From assembly GCA_965601975.1 (NCBI GenBank), contig OZ271856.1, forward strand, positions 434,001-498,000: a stretch of 64,000 bases of DNA, read 5' to 3'. This document shows positions 63,924-64,000 of the stretch, piece by piece. Origin of the DNA: JANQIO01 sp965601975. GTDB lineage: Bacteria > Pseudomonadota > Gammaproteobacteria > Pseudomonadales > Halieaceae. The position numbers were made by a program, and so were the translations under genes. Each line of letters opens with the position of its first letter. Position 1 is the first letter of the stretch. The notes below the pieces were generated by a model that was not told the DNA's origin, did no database searches, and saw nothing but the letters and a program-made list of their open reading frames with translations.

Positions 63924-63955
63924 AATAATGACACTTTCATTATTGGGTCTATACT
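63924..63955 (+). promoter_or_regulatory. Promoter with overlapping palindromic operator, for the next gene
   Basis: ATGACA (63928-63933) and TATACT (63950-63955) are 16 bases apart, five of six and five of six to consensus. A perfect 8-bp inverted repeat, AATAATGA and TCATTATT with a 5-base loop (63924-63944), covers the -35. This is a typical repressor or activator site. The target gene starts at 63998. Confidence 0.55.
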
Positions 63956-64000
63956 TTTTTCAGGGAACAGTTCTTGAGCGAACGAGGGTAAGACACCATG

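Larger units (their letters stand above)
63429..63997. other. Intergenic stretch of about 570 bases
   Basis: No strong gene is seen. A 90-codon open frame on the minus strand (63551-63826) has sensible amino-acid content but no good start, and may be a gene fragment. Near the right edge there is a promoter with an overlapping palindrome. The final ATG (63998-64000) starts a gene outside the window. Confidence 0.6.

Overview
The window looks like a chromosomal segment of a GC-rich marine gammaproteobacterium. The gene orders rnr-rlmB-rpsF-rpsR-(membrane protein)-rplI-dnaB and nrdR-ribD-ribE-ribBX-ribH-nusB-thiL/pgpA are typical of that class. A V/A-type ATPase operon, a Rieske dioxygenase and a DUF3604 protein would fit the Halieaceae (OM60/NOR5) or relatives, but that placement is inference. 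About 53 protein genes and one tRNA can be supported.

Layout. 1-3.24 kb: a truncated Rieske oxygenase and a secreted DUF3604 protein, both on the minus strand. 3.26-3.92 kb: tRNA-Leu(CAG) with a terminator, flanked by partial copies of both. 3.9-4.6 kb: a LOG-family nucleosidase. 4.77-12.14 kb: a seven-gene V-type ATPase operon in the order B-D-I-K-E-DUF2764-A, whose c subunit carries a sodium-type ligand set. 12.2-15.3 kb: RNase R and RlmB. 15.3-15.99 kb: two large palindromic elements with a conserved core, then a promoter and leader for the S6/S18/L9 ribosomal protein operon. 18.28-22.44 kb: dnaB interrupted by two large inteins. 22.5-24.9 kb: a CXXC membrane protein, then a phage P-like and a triple-DnaT-like protein, candidate helicase loaders. 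25-29.4 kb: radA, a 38-codon ORF, a sulfite dehydrogenase pair and a cysteine synthase. 29.4-32 kb: small membrane proteins, palindromic repeats and ettA. 32.1-34.5 kb: UDP-glucose dehydrogenase and UDP-xylose synthase. 34.7-39.6 kb: glyA and a large FG-GAP lipoprotein. 39.7-45.5 kb: nrdR and the riboflavin operon, ending in a thiL-pgpA gene fusion. 45.5-49 kb: three DUF1640-like paralogues, two GNAT paralogues, a retropepsin-like protease and ribA. 49.2-52.3 kb: FecR protein and a CHASE2-cyclase. 52.3-63.4 kb: a visibly AT-richer surface-glycan cluster. The window closes on a promoter with an overlapping palindrome and the start codon of the next gene.

How the genes work together. The ATPase operon should build a rotary, probably Na+-coupled, pump. 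DnaB and the P/DnaT-like pair would act in replication restart or helicase loading. The rib genes plus the distant ribA make riboflavin; the GTP cyclohydrolase half of RibBX has lost its zinc site, which explains the separate ribA. In the glycan cluster a lactonase, an SDR, a 2-hydroxyacid dehydrogenase and a CMP-sugar synthetase overlap tightly. They could form a short route from an aldose to a CMP-activated 2-ulosonic acid, feeding a flippase, a polymerase and glycosyltransferases. The most unusual items are this proposed route, the paired palindromic elements near 15.3-15.8 kb, the doubly intein-split dnaB, the permuted ATPase operon and the ThiL-PgpA fusion.
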